Both the position numbers and the translations under genes were made by a program. Below, piece by piece: positions 14,101-25,100 of a DNA stretch of 64,000 nt. The first letter of the stretch is position 1. Each line of letters opens with the position of its first letter. The stretch spans positions 1 through 64,000 of the forward strand of contig JAZARR010000017.1 in NCBI GenBank assembly GCA_037389465.1, given 5' to 3'. The notes beneath the pieces were generated by a model. The model was given only the letters and a program-made list of their open reading frames with translations. It searched no databases and was not told the origin of the DNA. The DNA is from Baylisascaris procyonis (taxonomy: Eukaryota > Nematoda > Chromadorea > Rhabditida > Ascarididae).

Positions 14101-15801
14101 CAACAAACTCTCCTCAAACGCAATGGCGTGCACAACCTCAACTATTCAAACCTTGCTAATTCACTGCAGTTTATGCAAAACGACCCAGGACATCAGCCTG
14201 AACTATGCAAACAAGATCAAGCAATAAAACCAAGCGCCTTCCAGCTCTCCAACACCACGTTGGTCATCCCGTCCCCGGATATCCCGAACCTTCCACAAGA
14301 AATTTTCAAAAGCACTTCTACAACGAGGCCCCACGGGTGCATTAACAGACGTCTCTCGCGAGGGACATTATTCATCTAACGACATGACGTTGACGTTTAG
14401 GAGGGACCTTTGCAGATGTTCTACTGTAATCTTTCTGCACACATTGCTGCAATGAGCATTCGGTACGATTGAAAGATGAATGCATCCTATACATACAATT
14501 CCTCATTATTTTTCGTTAATTAGAGAACTGGTGATTTAGATGACTGGATGCAAAAGCGCTAACTGTGTCAACCTTTGCCAAGCATTTTTTACTATTCCAA
14601 ACGTTTTGGTCTACATTGAGGTTTTGATCGAAAGGCCTTAATGAGTAATGAATTATCGATGGTTGGTTTTCTGAATATAGGCATTTAAATGCTTCTGGGA
14701 TAAGTGAAATATTCTAGTTATATGAATATGCTCAGCAGGACTTGTATACTATGATTCCACGTTACCGTTGGTCACTACAGTGCAGCATAATGTCATGGAA
14801 AATCATTGACATATTCAGGCGTTTTGTTCCATGTAATCGCGTTTATTCAGCATATGTTTGTCGATCAATGTTTGTCGAAAGCATAGTGAAAAAAGGACTT
14901 ATTAAGGGCTTCTTGCTTCGAAATTTCCAACGCTTTAAGCTTTCAAAAATTCGCCCACAGTGGTACCATAATCTGGTCTTCTCAACATACGTGATTTCTG
15001 TTCAACAGCCTCAGCACTGACTGATTTGCAATGCTTACAGAAGGGCGCTGGAGTTATCACTTAGGAAGTACTTTCAAAAGATTAGAGCACAGGGATATGA
15101 TCCTGTGTTCTCTCCGAAAGGTAAGTTTTTTTTCGTATCCATGAAAGCCTATGTTCATAACTCTTGAATTTTGTTGATACGATGACCTAGAGAAAGATTT
15201 TTTTCAAAGAAGTGCTGATTGAAATGGGCATGAAGAGAACGCTTCAAGTACTTGCAGCACTTTCGCCTAGACGATATAACATATTTCATCCAAGTGTTCA
15301 TGGTTTTAGAGAATACAGCATATCAGACCACAATATTCGGATTACATAGCTTCCGACAGATAAAATGAAAAGATTTTCTCATACAGCGTAAAACTGAGAT
15401 GAAGCTAATGTATAAGTGAGTCGAGACTATGAAGTGGCTGTTCATGTTTTTGTGTTAGAAAAAAATAAAACATCATCGATGAGAAATTGGATTGCCGGGA
15501 ATATGCCACGTTGTTGGCATTATATAATGTTCCCTGCGGCGTTACCCATTGCAGCAATAAAAACTTCAAATTTTGCATGAATGTTGACGGCGTAGGTACA
15601 TTCAACTACCCCGACTACTCTGATGTGCATCATGTCAGCGGCGCTCAAGGGGTTCGGGTTGAATTCGCTTTGTGCGCTCAAGAGCACGAGTTGGATTTCA
15701 TGCTTGCTGATGAAAAAGGTCTATTTAACCTTCAGCCATGGAAAACAACTCCAGAATTGATTATTGCTTCTTTATCTACCATCATAATCATTCATATATG
15801 A
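5111..15801 (+). CDS. Unrecognised secreted protein with C-terminal hydrophobic tail (8 exons)
   Basis: I do not recognise the family. Exons: 5111-5219, 6124-6176, 6707-6739, 8171-8309, 10360-10392, 10923-10958, 15041-15120 and 15484-15801. The phases chain without a break (801 nt, 266 aa). The start is the ATG opening MSKGVVVMQAIACLS, a signal-peptide-like stretch ending near residue 20. The middle is hydrophilic with cysteines in KIVCDKCSDIT and LLVQRCKNM. The last exon carries several more (LDCRE, NVPCGVTHC, FKFC, FALC), and the protein ends in LIIASLSTIIIIHI, a hydrophobic C-terminus of the kind seen in GPI-anchor signals. Seven acceptors are ordinary AG sites; the last (gatgag at 15478-15483) lacks a pyrimidine tract and is the weakest call. 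Exons of 33 and 36 nt are unusually small. Exons may be missing from the 4 kb intron before 15041. Likely role: secreted or surface-anchored, function unknown. Confidence 0.72.
8877..9210 (-). CDS. Possible small basic protein, nested antisense in an intron
   Basis: A minus-strand frame at 9091-8877 encodes a compact hydrophilic sequence (contains RNAAQILPPRLKPKVQRF and EKVWKRLEANYEHMMGKLAE). A good acceptor (tttcaattag) precedes it. Upstream, the four bases ATGC at 9210-9207 sit directly before a perfect gtaagt donor, so splicing a 115-base intron would give an in-frame ATG and a 72-residue basic protein ending IQGFSP. It lies inside intron 4 of the plus-strand secreted gene. The composition looks coding, but I do not recognise the family, and the four-base start exon is a weak point. 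Confidence 0.33.
10615..10666. repeat. 26-bp direct duplication
   Basis: The sequence cgaaatccactcataatttt followed by gtatat occurs twice in immediate succession, inside an intron of the 5.1-15.8 kb gene. Confidence 0.85.
10959..13170. other. Long intron DNA, nothing supported
   Basis: This is part of the 4 kb intron before the 15041 exon. A 133-codon plus-strand open frame at 12314-12715 is leucine- and phenylalanine-rich, without domain or splice support; I treat it as chance. Confidence 0.45.
13170..14400. other. GC-rich block of unknown origin inside an intron
   Basis: Base composition rises clearly above the flanking AT-rich DNA, roughly to parity at 13.2-13.5 kb. Broken plus-strand frames are Ser-, Pro- and Leu-rich (13663-13860, 14128-14379, the latter containing VIPSPDIPNLPQEIF). 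Overlapping minus-strand frames are Arg- and Leu-rich. I see no reverse-transcriptase, integrase or transposase motif. It may be a decayed mobile element, or real exons of a gene I cannot assemble. Confidence 0.4.
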
Positions 15802-15989
15802 ATGTCTGGGAACTTAGACTACTTGGTATTTCTTGACGTTTTTCTTCCCACTTTTCGAGACATATTTTAGTTTATCACTGCGAGATTTTTTCATTTTCAC
15901 CGATTTGTATGATCGTTTACCTGTTAGTTTATTCGTGGCTTCTGTCATCTCCTTATCGTCTAATCGAGATCCCTATTGCGAACGCCTTG

Positions 15990-16388
15990 TACTCAAAAAT
16001 CTCCCGCCTTCCACGCAAGGGAATTTTCTACGTTCACGCCGGCTATCTTCTGAGCATCACCAACTGATAGTTTTGAAGAAAGGAAGGCATTAAGATCCTG
16101 CCTATCGATTGAGTGGGATAATCTTGAAAAGGAAGACGAGATCATCGTCAAGATTAATGATATGAATGAGAAAATATCCTCTTTGGTCAAAAACTTCCAA
16201 CCTTCCGCGTCAACATTGTTGGCGCTCATGTCAATGAGTTGATTGTTGGAAGGTGTAAATGTCGTGAAAGAGTGCTGCAATGAATTCGACAAACGATGGA
16301 AAAAATGAATAGCGAAAATGAATGCAGATGCTAACAGCAAAGCAAACGCCAAGCAAGCATATCGAACATCTTCAGCTTTTTTATTCAA
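15990..16388 (-). CDS. Possible single-pass membrane protein exon
   Basis: A 131-codon minus-strand frame has balanced codon use. It contains a hydrophobic segment (YACLAFALLLASAFIFAIHFF) near its N-terminus, then a hydrophilic region ending in KIAGVNVENSLAWKAGDF. It opens with TTG rather than ATG; the codon block just upstream is out of frame, and I cannot find a start exon. The opposite strand is also partly open here (a Glu- and Lys-rich frame at about 16040-16240), so one of the two is a shadow. The position between two plus-strand surface-protein genes gives no further clue. Not recognised. Confidence 0.3.
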
Positions 16389-16788
16389 TATCAGCAGTCA
16401 AAGAGGGTTTTATGCTCCTCAGCAATGGTCGTGTGGCCATCTAAAACGTGGCAACATTCTCGCAATCGCTCTTCTTCAGACAAAATTTATTGCGTTCATA
16501 TACTCCAGGTTCCAGAGTATAAAACATATTTGGTAAACGAATAGATAAGTAGAAGGGACAAGGAGGATGAGGGGATTCGAAAAAGATGCAAGAGCGTTTT
16601 TCAAATTCTTTGGAATGACGAAGGCAATGATGTGAATAAGTGAGGTCCTCATTCCTCTCTGGAAGCAAATTCAATCGCTGAAGGAGGGAGGGAGAAATTG
16701 AAAAGGAGGAATTTAGAAGCCTCCCTACTCTTTCTTACTTACCTTCTCCTAATACATGCCTTTCTTTCAACATGCCCACGTTATTCGG

Positions 16789-19503
16789 ATGCGCCTTGAT
16801 TTCGGAACGCCGGCGCTTCTTCGGTTCATCTTATGCTTACTTTCTTGTAGCTTACTTCAAAGAGCTACATTGATTAGTTTTACACTGAAAGAGAAGACCT
16901 TTGGGGCGATACTGCTAGCCACAAGCATCTAAATATAGTGGGATATTACCTTGCAGAAGATCACCGACTGATGGCAAGGAGTATTGATGTAAAACGAAAA
17001 GACTGAAATGTCTAGCTGCTGGCTCACAATAGCAGTGACAATGCCACGAACCAGTATCATCAGGCTCTTGAGTTGACTCTGATGTGGTCGAATCTCGAAA
17101 ATATGGAAGTTAAACCCTCTTCTGATGTCGGTCAAGAATTATGCCAAGCTGAATCAACTCACCTTACATTTTTACTCTTCCTATATGTTCAAAAATTTTA
17201 AAGAACTTGGTCATGTAGGAGTTGTTCAGGATCAGTATAAAATCACAGCTATTATAACCACCACCACCACAACCACTACTTCGACAACCACCACTACGAC
17301 AACCACCACCACCACAACCACCACTACAACAACCACCACCACTACAACCACTACTACGACAACGACTACCACCACAACCACTACTACGACGACGACTACT
17401 ACGACAAGCACCACTACGACAACCACCGCTACGACAACCACCACTACGACAACCACCACTACGACAACCACTACTACGACAACCACCACTACAACGACCA
17501 CCACCACAACAACCACTACTACCACAACCACTACAACTACAACCACCACAACCACTACGACGACCACCACAATTATAACCACCACAGTGACGACCGCTAC
17601 TACGACGACGACTGCTGTCACAACCACAACAAGCAGCACTATCAGAGCCGTCACCACTCCTACCACTGCTCCTAGTAGCACTACCGCAACAACCGTTGCT
17701 ACCATGAAACCAATTTTCACAACAACTACTACAACAACAACTACCCGCATTATTGCAACCACTGCTATCCCTACATCGACAACCACAGTGATTATCCTAA
17801 CGACAGCTACCGCCACCTCTAGTACGACTTTAACCACTCTTTATACTACGATGTCTTCAACCGTCGAGAGTACAACTTCAACTACAACCACAAGTAGCAC
17901 CACCACCACTACCACGTCCACTTCTTTCTTATCTGACGGAGTGAAAAGTGCAATTATTTTACGAGGTTATTTTTTTTATTGCTCGAAATATCCAGGTTAG
18001 TATTAGTGGTAACTTTTACCTTTGCTTGAAATTATTGTTCCATATTGTATCATCGCCCGTTGTTGAGGCGCTGATTCAAAACAAGTCTTGATTGCATCCC
18101 CAAATTCGACTGCAGGAATTTCTTTCTCAAGCAAGAGCTTCATTCGCAATAAAGAAATATGAATAGACAAAAAAGACTTTCGAATGTTAGAGTCGTAAAT
18201 AGATGAGGCAAATAAAATATCAACAGATCAACAAGCAAATATTATCAAAAGCAAGGTTACAATACTCATCTAGCTTGGCTCAATGAATTCCCCCGAAAAC
18301 GATGAAGAAGAGCTTTTAGAATTGAGAACGATTGAATTAGCCGTGTCTTGCTGCAATGTATCAAATAAATTGACTATCAACTAGAATGATTGGCAATAAT
18401 TTTCATCCATAACAACTTTTTTGACGGAGAACATTTTAAATTCGATACGATAAAAATAAAGCGATTAATGATTGGCCTGCAATATATACACATAAGTTTT
18501 GAGAGTGACCATGAATGGCGTTCACAAAAGCTTCTTTATTTTGCCTGATCTGCGCCTTTGATATGATGATATCCTGTTAACCTTTTTCCCGTATAACCGT
18601 TCATGTGCAAAGCGACGCCGCATTCTTGACATTAATTTATTCATCTTCTCACCCACTTGACACATTTTTTGCCATTTTCTTTGTCACCTCTTAGCACTTT
18701 TCAAATCCATTACAATCTATATGAAGAAGCGTATTGGATAACGATAGTAAGCAAGGAACATCCTCTATCAAGTTTCGCTCCAGATTAAGTTGAGAAAATT
18801 TGAAAATTCGAGGTGATATATTCATGGAATGCAACTCATTCGTAATAATCTGGGCACTGAAGTATAGGAACATTTCTTCAGAAGTGCAATTGTAAGCTGA
18901 GTTTCTTTGCATAAACAATGACGGGAGCAGTTTGGTTGTTCTAGGTAAACGGCTTGGAAAGAAAACGATAAATAATTCGTACTTCCTTTAGCCACCGATT
19001 GATTAGACACAAACTTGGATACGTAGACAGATATTTATAAAAGTTTGAGAACGGACGATATGCGAAGTTGAATGAGAAAAATCGAATTCGTACTTGCCGA
19101 AGAAAACAACCATGAGCTCCATCAGTTTTTTGTTTTCGAGCCATCAAATATGTAGAGGATGTGCATCTACTTTTGTTAGACTTGCTAATTTAGGACTGAA
19201 CCCCTATATACTTTTCGTACAACAAAGTGCCTATGCTATCTATATTGTATCGCAAACGTTGCTTCTTAGGTATGCTACGATCGCCGATCAACGCTTAATT
19301 TATTCAGTATTTCCCCATATTTTATCAAAGTTCTTTTTTTAAATGAATAATGCAGCGTTTGGGGTGTTTTGAAACTCCTCAATTTGTAAGGGGTTAGATC
19401 CATTTTGCCTGTTTATCTCGTTTATTCGAAAATTTCAGGATCGAAGCTAGGCAACGCGCTATCAGCAACCGCAATTTTCATATTGTTTCTATTATGGTCA
19501 TAA
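16789..19503 (+). CDS. Threonine-rich mucin with signal peptide and GPI-type C-terminus (3 exons)
   Basis: Exons 16789-16876, 17204-17995 and 19439-19503 keep one frame (945 nt, 314 aa). Exon 1 starts with ATG and encodes a clear signal peptide (MRLDFGTPALLRFILCLLS). Exon 2 has a short linker, then about 150 near-continuous Thr codons, then about 80 residues richer in Ser, Ala, Pro, Ile and Val. Exon 3 ends in SATAIFILFLLWS, a short hydrophobic tail with no following charge, typical of a GPI-attachment signal. Such Thr/Ser tracts in secreted nematode proteins are O-glycosylated mucin domains of the surface coat. The tract seems built from a 15-base unit (acc acc act acg aca), but third positions vary freely while Thr is kept. 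The exon 1 donor (a|gtttta) and exon 2 acceptor (tttaaag) are non-optimal, so the 5' join is the least certain part. A fusion to the upstream secreted gene is a less likely alternative. Confidence 0.72.
17255..17715. repeat. Imperfect ACN triplet / 15-bp repeat
   Basis: The coding repeat of the mucin tract. On the reverse strand it gives a meaningless poly-Val frame. The recurring quasi-unit is accaccactacgaca, with many synonymous changes. Confidence 0.9.
18691..19010 (-). pseudogene. Possible leucine-rich-repeat protein fragment, frame-broken
   Basis: Two overlapping minus-strand frames look like one interrupted product. The first, after an acceptor-like ttacctag, gives NCSRHCLCKE ... KKCSYTSVPRLLR, resembling a cysteine-rich LRR N-terminal cap. 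The second gives FSQLNLERNLIEDVPCLLSL, which follows the LxxLxLxxNxIxxxP leucine-rich-repeat pattern. They are in different frames with no intron between them that I can see, so this is either a pseudogene or a misread. It sits antisense in intron 2 of the mucin gene. Confidence 0.28.
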
Positions 19504-20840
19504 ATTTTCATCGGTTGTTATTCAAATTGCTAATTTTTTTTATTACTTGAATATATAATATTCGGATTTATTTATGTGGGATTCATGTTGAACAAAATTG
19601 TTTATATTCAATAAAGTATAAAAATATGTATTGAAATCTATCGAAACATTTGCATATATTCTCATATATTCTCATAAAATGTTGTGAAAACTTTTAGGTC
19701 GATTATCGTTGTATGTTATAGGACAGTGATGATCGTATTTTGTATGAGTGTTGTTGAAAAATTCCATCAAGTAGCTTCGCAATTGATCAATATTAATTTT
19801 TTTTTTCATTTATTTTTCTATTCATTCTCGGAGTGCGAAAACGTGCACAAAGTGTTTGATTATGATAAATTATTGATAAAACAAGAGATAGCATAAATCT
19901 CCACAAAGGTTTACTTTAGGCGAATAGATATTCATTGCCTAGGAGTGGCATTAGTGCAAAGTTTGAAATGGTTCAGCAATGGTTTGATAGATGAATGAGT
20001 TGATGCATAAATGATGCTAGCAACAAGTGGATTCTGCTTCCCTTATATAAGCGTTATCCAATGAAGTAGAGAGTCGATTACAACAGCAAGACCATAAACA
20101 CCATTTGAAGCCTAAACACTCTTTTGGCCTAAACAGAATACTTAAATGCTCCAAATAGCAGTTTCATGGGACGCATCTTATTGCCATAATTCCGACTAAT
20201 CCGCGAGAACATCAACATCCTTGTGCAGAATATGAGAGCGTACAATAGCGGCATCATACTTTTGGAAGAGCGAGAAGCCATGTAAGAAAGCCATGAATGA
20301 TGTTATGTAGCTCAGACATCGTTCAGTCGATCTTTCAAATGTCGACGAATGCCGTTTTTTTCTGATCTCTACTGCCCAAAAACAACAATCGCGAAATGAA
20401 GCAACTAGAACCTATCATTGCGAAGATTTTCAACGATATTTTCTCTCTACTATTATTCGCGCCGAAATTTTTTTGCTTGCATATGCTTGAATGAGTGATC
20501 AAATGCGTATAATGTTCTTTCTATTTTTCACGTGAAGGCAATTTCATTTCATTATAGTTTTGCTCAATTAGAGCGTATCATTTGAACATTCTGAGAGTTT
20601 CAGCAGAGATCCATCGAATCCTTTAGAATACCGGTGATTTTCGTCGAAACTTAATGCATCATCAAGATCCCCTATAGATTTTGTTCATTCACATCAACTG
20701 AACAAAACGTTTCGATTTTTTTTACGCGCATTTTAGCAAGATTTGGCCAATTACCGCATCATAGGATTGCCTGTATACAGAGATATCCTTCGCATAGTTG
20801 AAAGATAGAGAACTCCATTCATTCCACCTTAAATATCGAT
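19504..20840. other. Intergenic DNA, no gene seen
   Basis: AT-rich region between the mucin gene and the left arm of the inverted duplication. The short open frames here have no domain or splice support. Confidence 0.5.
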
Positions 20841-21262
20841 CAACATTTGTAAATGATATCAAGTTTTTCAAAGCCTTTTTGGAAATATTTGAAACGTTTA
20901 GAAAAATTCAAATTATCGAACTTGTGCTTAAGCAATTACATGTGGGAAAGAATTTTCTCGAAATCACCAATTTAAATAATCATTGGTGTTATATAGAACA
21001 AAAGTTCTAAATTTTACAAATGCTCCGAGAATACGTGACCGTGATTTGCGTTTTCGACGTTTTATGACTTCTGCATAACGATAGACTCCTGTATAACTCA
21101 GCCAAATTGTTACATTTGTGGTTGTCTTGGACTTAGTTTGCATCACATTGTTCTTACTTATAATTTTCTTGTTTCTCCATGCACTGCTCTTAGAGTCTGA
21201 TGACATTTAAAGCATTTTTGTGCTCGAAGAAATAACCGATAATACTCTAGGATAGAGTACAT

Positions 21263-21268
21263 TTTATT
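21263..21268 (-). promoter_or_regulatory. Poly(A) signal AATAAA of left ShKT gene
   Basis: A perfect AATAAA on the minus strand, about 75 bases past the stop codon. It is conserved at the mirror position of the right arm. Confidence 0.7.
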
Positions 21269-21343
21269 TGCTGTGTGTGAGATTTCATAGATATGAAATG
21301 ACGAGTGACAATGAACAACGCCATAAAAAGTATATCACAGAAT

Positions 21344-22114
21344 TCATGGACGTTGTTGCTGTGCACAGAGATTACAAGTTCTCATGCATCTCGTGATCAT
21401 TGGATATGCGAAGGCTGGATCACGGCATAGATGCATATGGTTAGCACAGTTGCTAGCGTTGTCAACACATTCACAGACACCGCATGTTTTCCTGCATCTT
21501 TCAAGCATCTTCGGTCTATATACGTTCGAAACGCAGTATGCTGCAAGCTGGAGACAGTTGTTGGCGCTGTCTTGGCAAGGCGCTGCTCCACCTGGCGCTG
21601 CTGGCTGATTTCCTCCACCTGGCGCTGCTGGCTGATTTCCTCCACCTGGCGCTGCTGGCTGATTTCCTCCACCTGGCGCTGCTGGCTGATTTCCTCCACC
21701 CGGCGCTGCTGGCTGATTTCCTCCACCTGGCGCTGCTGGCTGATTTCCTCCACCTGGCGCTGCTGGCTGATTTCCTCCACCTGGCGCTGCTGGCTGATTT
21801 CCTCCACCTGGCGCTGCTGGCTGATTTCCTCCACCTGGCGCTGCTGGCTGATTTCCTCCACCTGGCGCTGCTGGTTGATTTCCTCCACCTGGCGCTGCTG
21901 GCTGATTTCCTCCACCTGGCGCTGCTGGCTGATTTCCTCCACCTGGCGCTGCTGGCTGATTTCCTCCACCTGGCGCTGCTGGCTGATTTCCTCCACCTGG
22001 CGCTGCTGGCTGATTTCCTCCACCTGGCACTGCTGGCATTACGTTAGCATCTCCTGCCTGATTTGTTGCCACAAGAGCACATAATAAAACAGCGATGACT
22101 TCAGTTGATCTCAT
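21344..22114 (-). CDS. Secreted Pro/Gly/Asn/Gln-repeat protein with two ShKT domains
   Basis: Single-exon gene, 256 aa. The ATG at 22114 is immediately preceded by acttttcag, a perfect acceptor, suggesting trans-splicing of a spliced leader right at the start codon; the longer in-frame start nine codons upstream lies inside this acceptor region and is rejected. Residues 1 to about 20 form a signal peptide (MRSTEVIAVLLCALVATNQA). Next come about 16 nearly identical 27-base units encoding PGGGNQPAA. Two adjacent ShKT (six-cysteine) domains follow, starting CQDSANNC and ECVDNASNC and each ending with the RxxCxxC signature (RCRKTCGVC, RCMRTCNLC), then a short tail. ShKT domains are common in nematode secreted proteins, including surface mucins and astacins; here no enzyme domain is attached. 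Expected role: extracellular or surface protein, partner unknown. It is head-to-head with a mirror copy at 25.9 kb. Confidence 0.92.
   Translation of the reverse strand: MRSTEVIAVLLCALVATNQAGDANVMPAVPGGGNQPAAPGGGNQPAAPGGGNQPAAPGGGNQPAAPGGGNQPAAPGGGNQPAAPGGGNQPAAPGGGNQPAAPGGGNQPAAPGGGNQPAAPGGGNQPAAPGGGNQPAAPGGGNQPAAPGGGNQPAAPGGGNQPAAPGGGNQPAAPGGAAPCQDSANNCLQLAAYCVSNVYRPKMLERCRKTCGVCECVDNASNCANHMHLCRDPAFAYPMITRCMRTCNLCAQQQRP
21597..22030. repeat. 27-bp coding minisatellite, about 16 units
   Basis: Tandem 27-base units encode PGGGNQPAA on the minus strand and are nearly identical at nucleotide level (for example one C variant near 21700 and one T variant near 21873). This implies recent expansion or homogenisation. 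Shadow frames (EEISQQRQV, STWRCWLIS) come from the same unit. Confidence 0.95.
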
Positions 22115-25100
22115 CTGAAAAGTGATCGTGCATTCGTTCATATAGTGCTTCTAGTTCTGAATCCTATGCGAAGCTCCTTGGAAGCTCAGGCTCATTGAGA
22201 CGCCATTGTGGACAGCTGAAAGGAGGAAATACTACGAAAAATTTGCGCATACCTCACGCGCATCTGTTTAACCCATTAGTTGACTATTTTGAAAACTAAC
22301 ATATGATTTTCAAAATTATCGTTCAGTAAAGAAACAATATTTTCTAATAGCAGCATTTTCATGCCGACAATATGCCGCTGTAAAAATGCGTTATTCACGA
22401 CGAAAAGCTGTTGCACATTTGAGGAGAACTACTGGGAATGATGAAACAATGAAGTTTTCTGATTCAAATGCATGTATCCGGTCTCTTGGGCTAATCACGA
22501 ATCATGGAGAAGCATTGCTTGCTCCAGCCGGCTGCGATAGGGTCGTTTATCTGCCATTTTTTGGCTATAGTTTAAGTCTGCACAGAAATCCCATTTGCCG
22601 GGTAATTAAATTTGTCAGCGATTGTGTCCACTGCTTTCACCCAAAACACTCAAAGTTTTCCGTAGAAAGGAAATGCGCCCAATAAGAAAACGTTAGCAAG
22701 ACCTATAGAGATCGACTGATCCATATGGAAGCTCATTTCGGCATATCTGTAATTTTTCTTGCAACTCAACTGAGCTAATCTGGGGGCCCTACGTCAAATA
22801 TGTTTTCAAAGAACTGATTTATACGCCTAATTGTTGACTTCAGAAAGTGATTTTTCAATAAACGTTTACGTGATCATAAGCCGAAGAGATGGCTTACAAG
22901 TATTATCATCTATGTGAAATTATAAAATAACTCACCATTACCAAATGTGAGAATTGAACTAATTCAACGCATACACTCTCAACCTTTTAAACACCCTCAA
23001 CAATGGATCGTCCGTTTATTTTGACACCATAACATCGAAACAATATGTGCACACTTATTATAGAGCATCGATAAATAATGCGATTTTGATATGAATATCA
23101 ACAAAGCGATAGTGCACTCCGTTGAATGCGGATCTCGATTCATGAGAAAAAGGTGAATATTTAGCAGGTGTGAATACAATGTTCTGTTATGAAATGGTTC
23201 TGGATTGTGTATGCGCATCTCTTTGTCCATATGTTTATTTATTTGACAACTTCCGCCGGAAACTTCCGGGATCAAAGTGTTGATAGTTGGAGTGCATTAT
23301 GCAGATCATACATCAACGTTCTCTTGCCAAAAGGTGCTCTTTCAGTTTCCGAGAATACTGCTCACTTTAGTGCACCTAAAAAGCACTTTAACCGGAGGGG
23401 TTAAGATCACCGATTTTTGAGGGTGTTAATAACTATAAATTGTCTAACAACTGTAAGACAGTTATATCGCCACCGTTATTATGTTTTGCTGATTAATGAA
23501 ATCATTGTAATGGTAAGCATGATTGCACCAGATGAAAAACTCTAAACCATTCACCTCTAAACCATTCACCGGTGCCTTTTTATGTCCCATTACAGCGAGA
23601 GGTTACATATTGGAGGGGAATCAGTGAAGATGAGGAACGCATGCTAGATTTTTCGTTATTTTCATTTTTTTTTTTTTGCTTCACTGACATCGGTACGTAT
23701 AATATTATGAACACACTAAATTTTAAGGAGTCATGAAATAAGAGGCGCACACAAATTGGATGCGATTCAATGAAATTCGCCTTCAAGTTCCTATCGCTAG
23801 TGTTTTCTTTTCTTCAAAAAATGAGGGCAAAATCAATCTAAAAGATTTTCCTCATAATACCAGCAAGTTAGAAATGATTATGGGTGGGATACGACGTAAA
23901 GAATTCACGAATTGTATATGCCTTAGGAAAATGCATAAGCATATTGCTATAGATCGGCAAAACCTAGTGAATAATTACAAAACCAATTCTGTCGAACTAT
24001 TCGAATACCTAAAATAGATATAATATAAAACATATCGTTGTTAGTTCTTAAATTGTTCGCTTCTTAAAAAAGAAAATTCACGACGCCGATATAAAATCAA
24101 AAAAGAAAAAAAAATCTTGCAATAGCAGAGAGCCTGATAAGTCTACGTCAGCGATTTTGCTTCTCTTCTGACCCTCCGGATCGTCTACTGAACTATATTT
24201 TCGGTATTGCCTAAAAAATGCTCCTAAATGCATAGGAGCATTCCGATGTAGCTATCAGTTTCTGCGCGCAACTATCTATTTCTTCATATAAAGGACATTT
24301 TTCTTTTGCTGGCTGCTATGCTATTTACCGCTATGTATGCAGAAATATGTGGAATATCTGAGATTCAAGCCAATTAAAGATGTAAGATGGTTTTCATTCT
24401 CATAGACTCAAGCCGTTTAAGAATAACAAAAAAAAAAAAAAAAACAAGCAATTTAGAAGGTTGGGACATGCAATTGGATCAGAAAATGCGAACGTTGTTT
24501 ATCGATCGCAGTTTATTGAAGCTGATTGCATCAATTGGTTAGTCAAACGATCAAAGCACTTATTGTGCCACTTCATATATCATGATATATGCTTCTAGAG
24601 AATAGAAGCCTATTCAAGTGATCAGTGAAATGTATTTTGCGATTCGGTCGGTCAAAGGTAACTATAAGCCTACTCAATTGAGCAATATCTTTTTGAAGGT
24701 TATAGGCAAGCCAAATTTTTGGTTATGAAAAGGAAGGTGCATTAATTCGCTCATAGAACTTTGACCACTAAAGTTCCTGGTTGGATGAACGGGGGAACAA
24801 TGAGACTAAAGCTGATAGATGCATGCACACGAAGACAACATTATAATAGCATGCTTTTACAGTAAATATAAAGAAATCCGCTTCATAGAAATATTGAACT
24901 TCATATTTACGCCTGCTATCTAGTAGGCTGTGATAAGCTTCCAGTGAAGCGCACTATTGGTTTGTTGATATCATTCAAAGTCAAATGTTTTATGATTAAT
25001 ATGAATATCTTGTTTTGATTTTATGGTGTTAAGATGAATGGATTATCCATTGCTGAGATTGTTTAAAAGGCTCACAACGTGTGCGTTGAATCAATTCGTT

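Larger units (their letters stand above)
20845..22735 (+). repeat. Left arm of large inverted duplication
   Basis: This arm is the reverse complement of about 25335-27165. The match starts near the sequence aatgatatcaagtttttcaa. It runs through the 3' flank, the ShKT coding part and the 5' flank, and ends near gatcgactgatccatatggaag. The internal repeat of the coding region and the signal-peptide segment differ between arms. The arm is about 1.9 kb; ends are estimated by eye. Confidence 0.9.

Noticed and set aside
17232..17837. Long poly-valine open frame on the minus strand
   Set aside because: It is the mirror of the poly-threonine mucin tract. The plus strand has the signal peptide, in-phase exons and GPI-type tail.
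21397..22084. Several long open frames in other phases of the 27-bp array (EEISQQRQV, STWRCWLIS, LHLALLADF repeats)
   Set aside because: Any tandem array whose unit is a multiple of three stays open in many frames. Only the PGGGNQPAA frame joins a signal peptide to the ShKT domains.
22386..22685. 99-codon plus-strand frame in the left arm of the inverted duplication
   Set aside because: It is not preserved in the homologous stretch of the right arm, so it is probably 5' flank of the ShKT gene and not coding.
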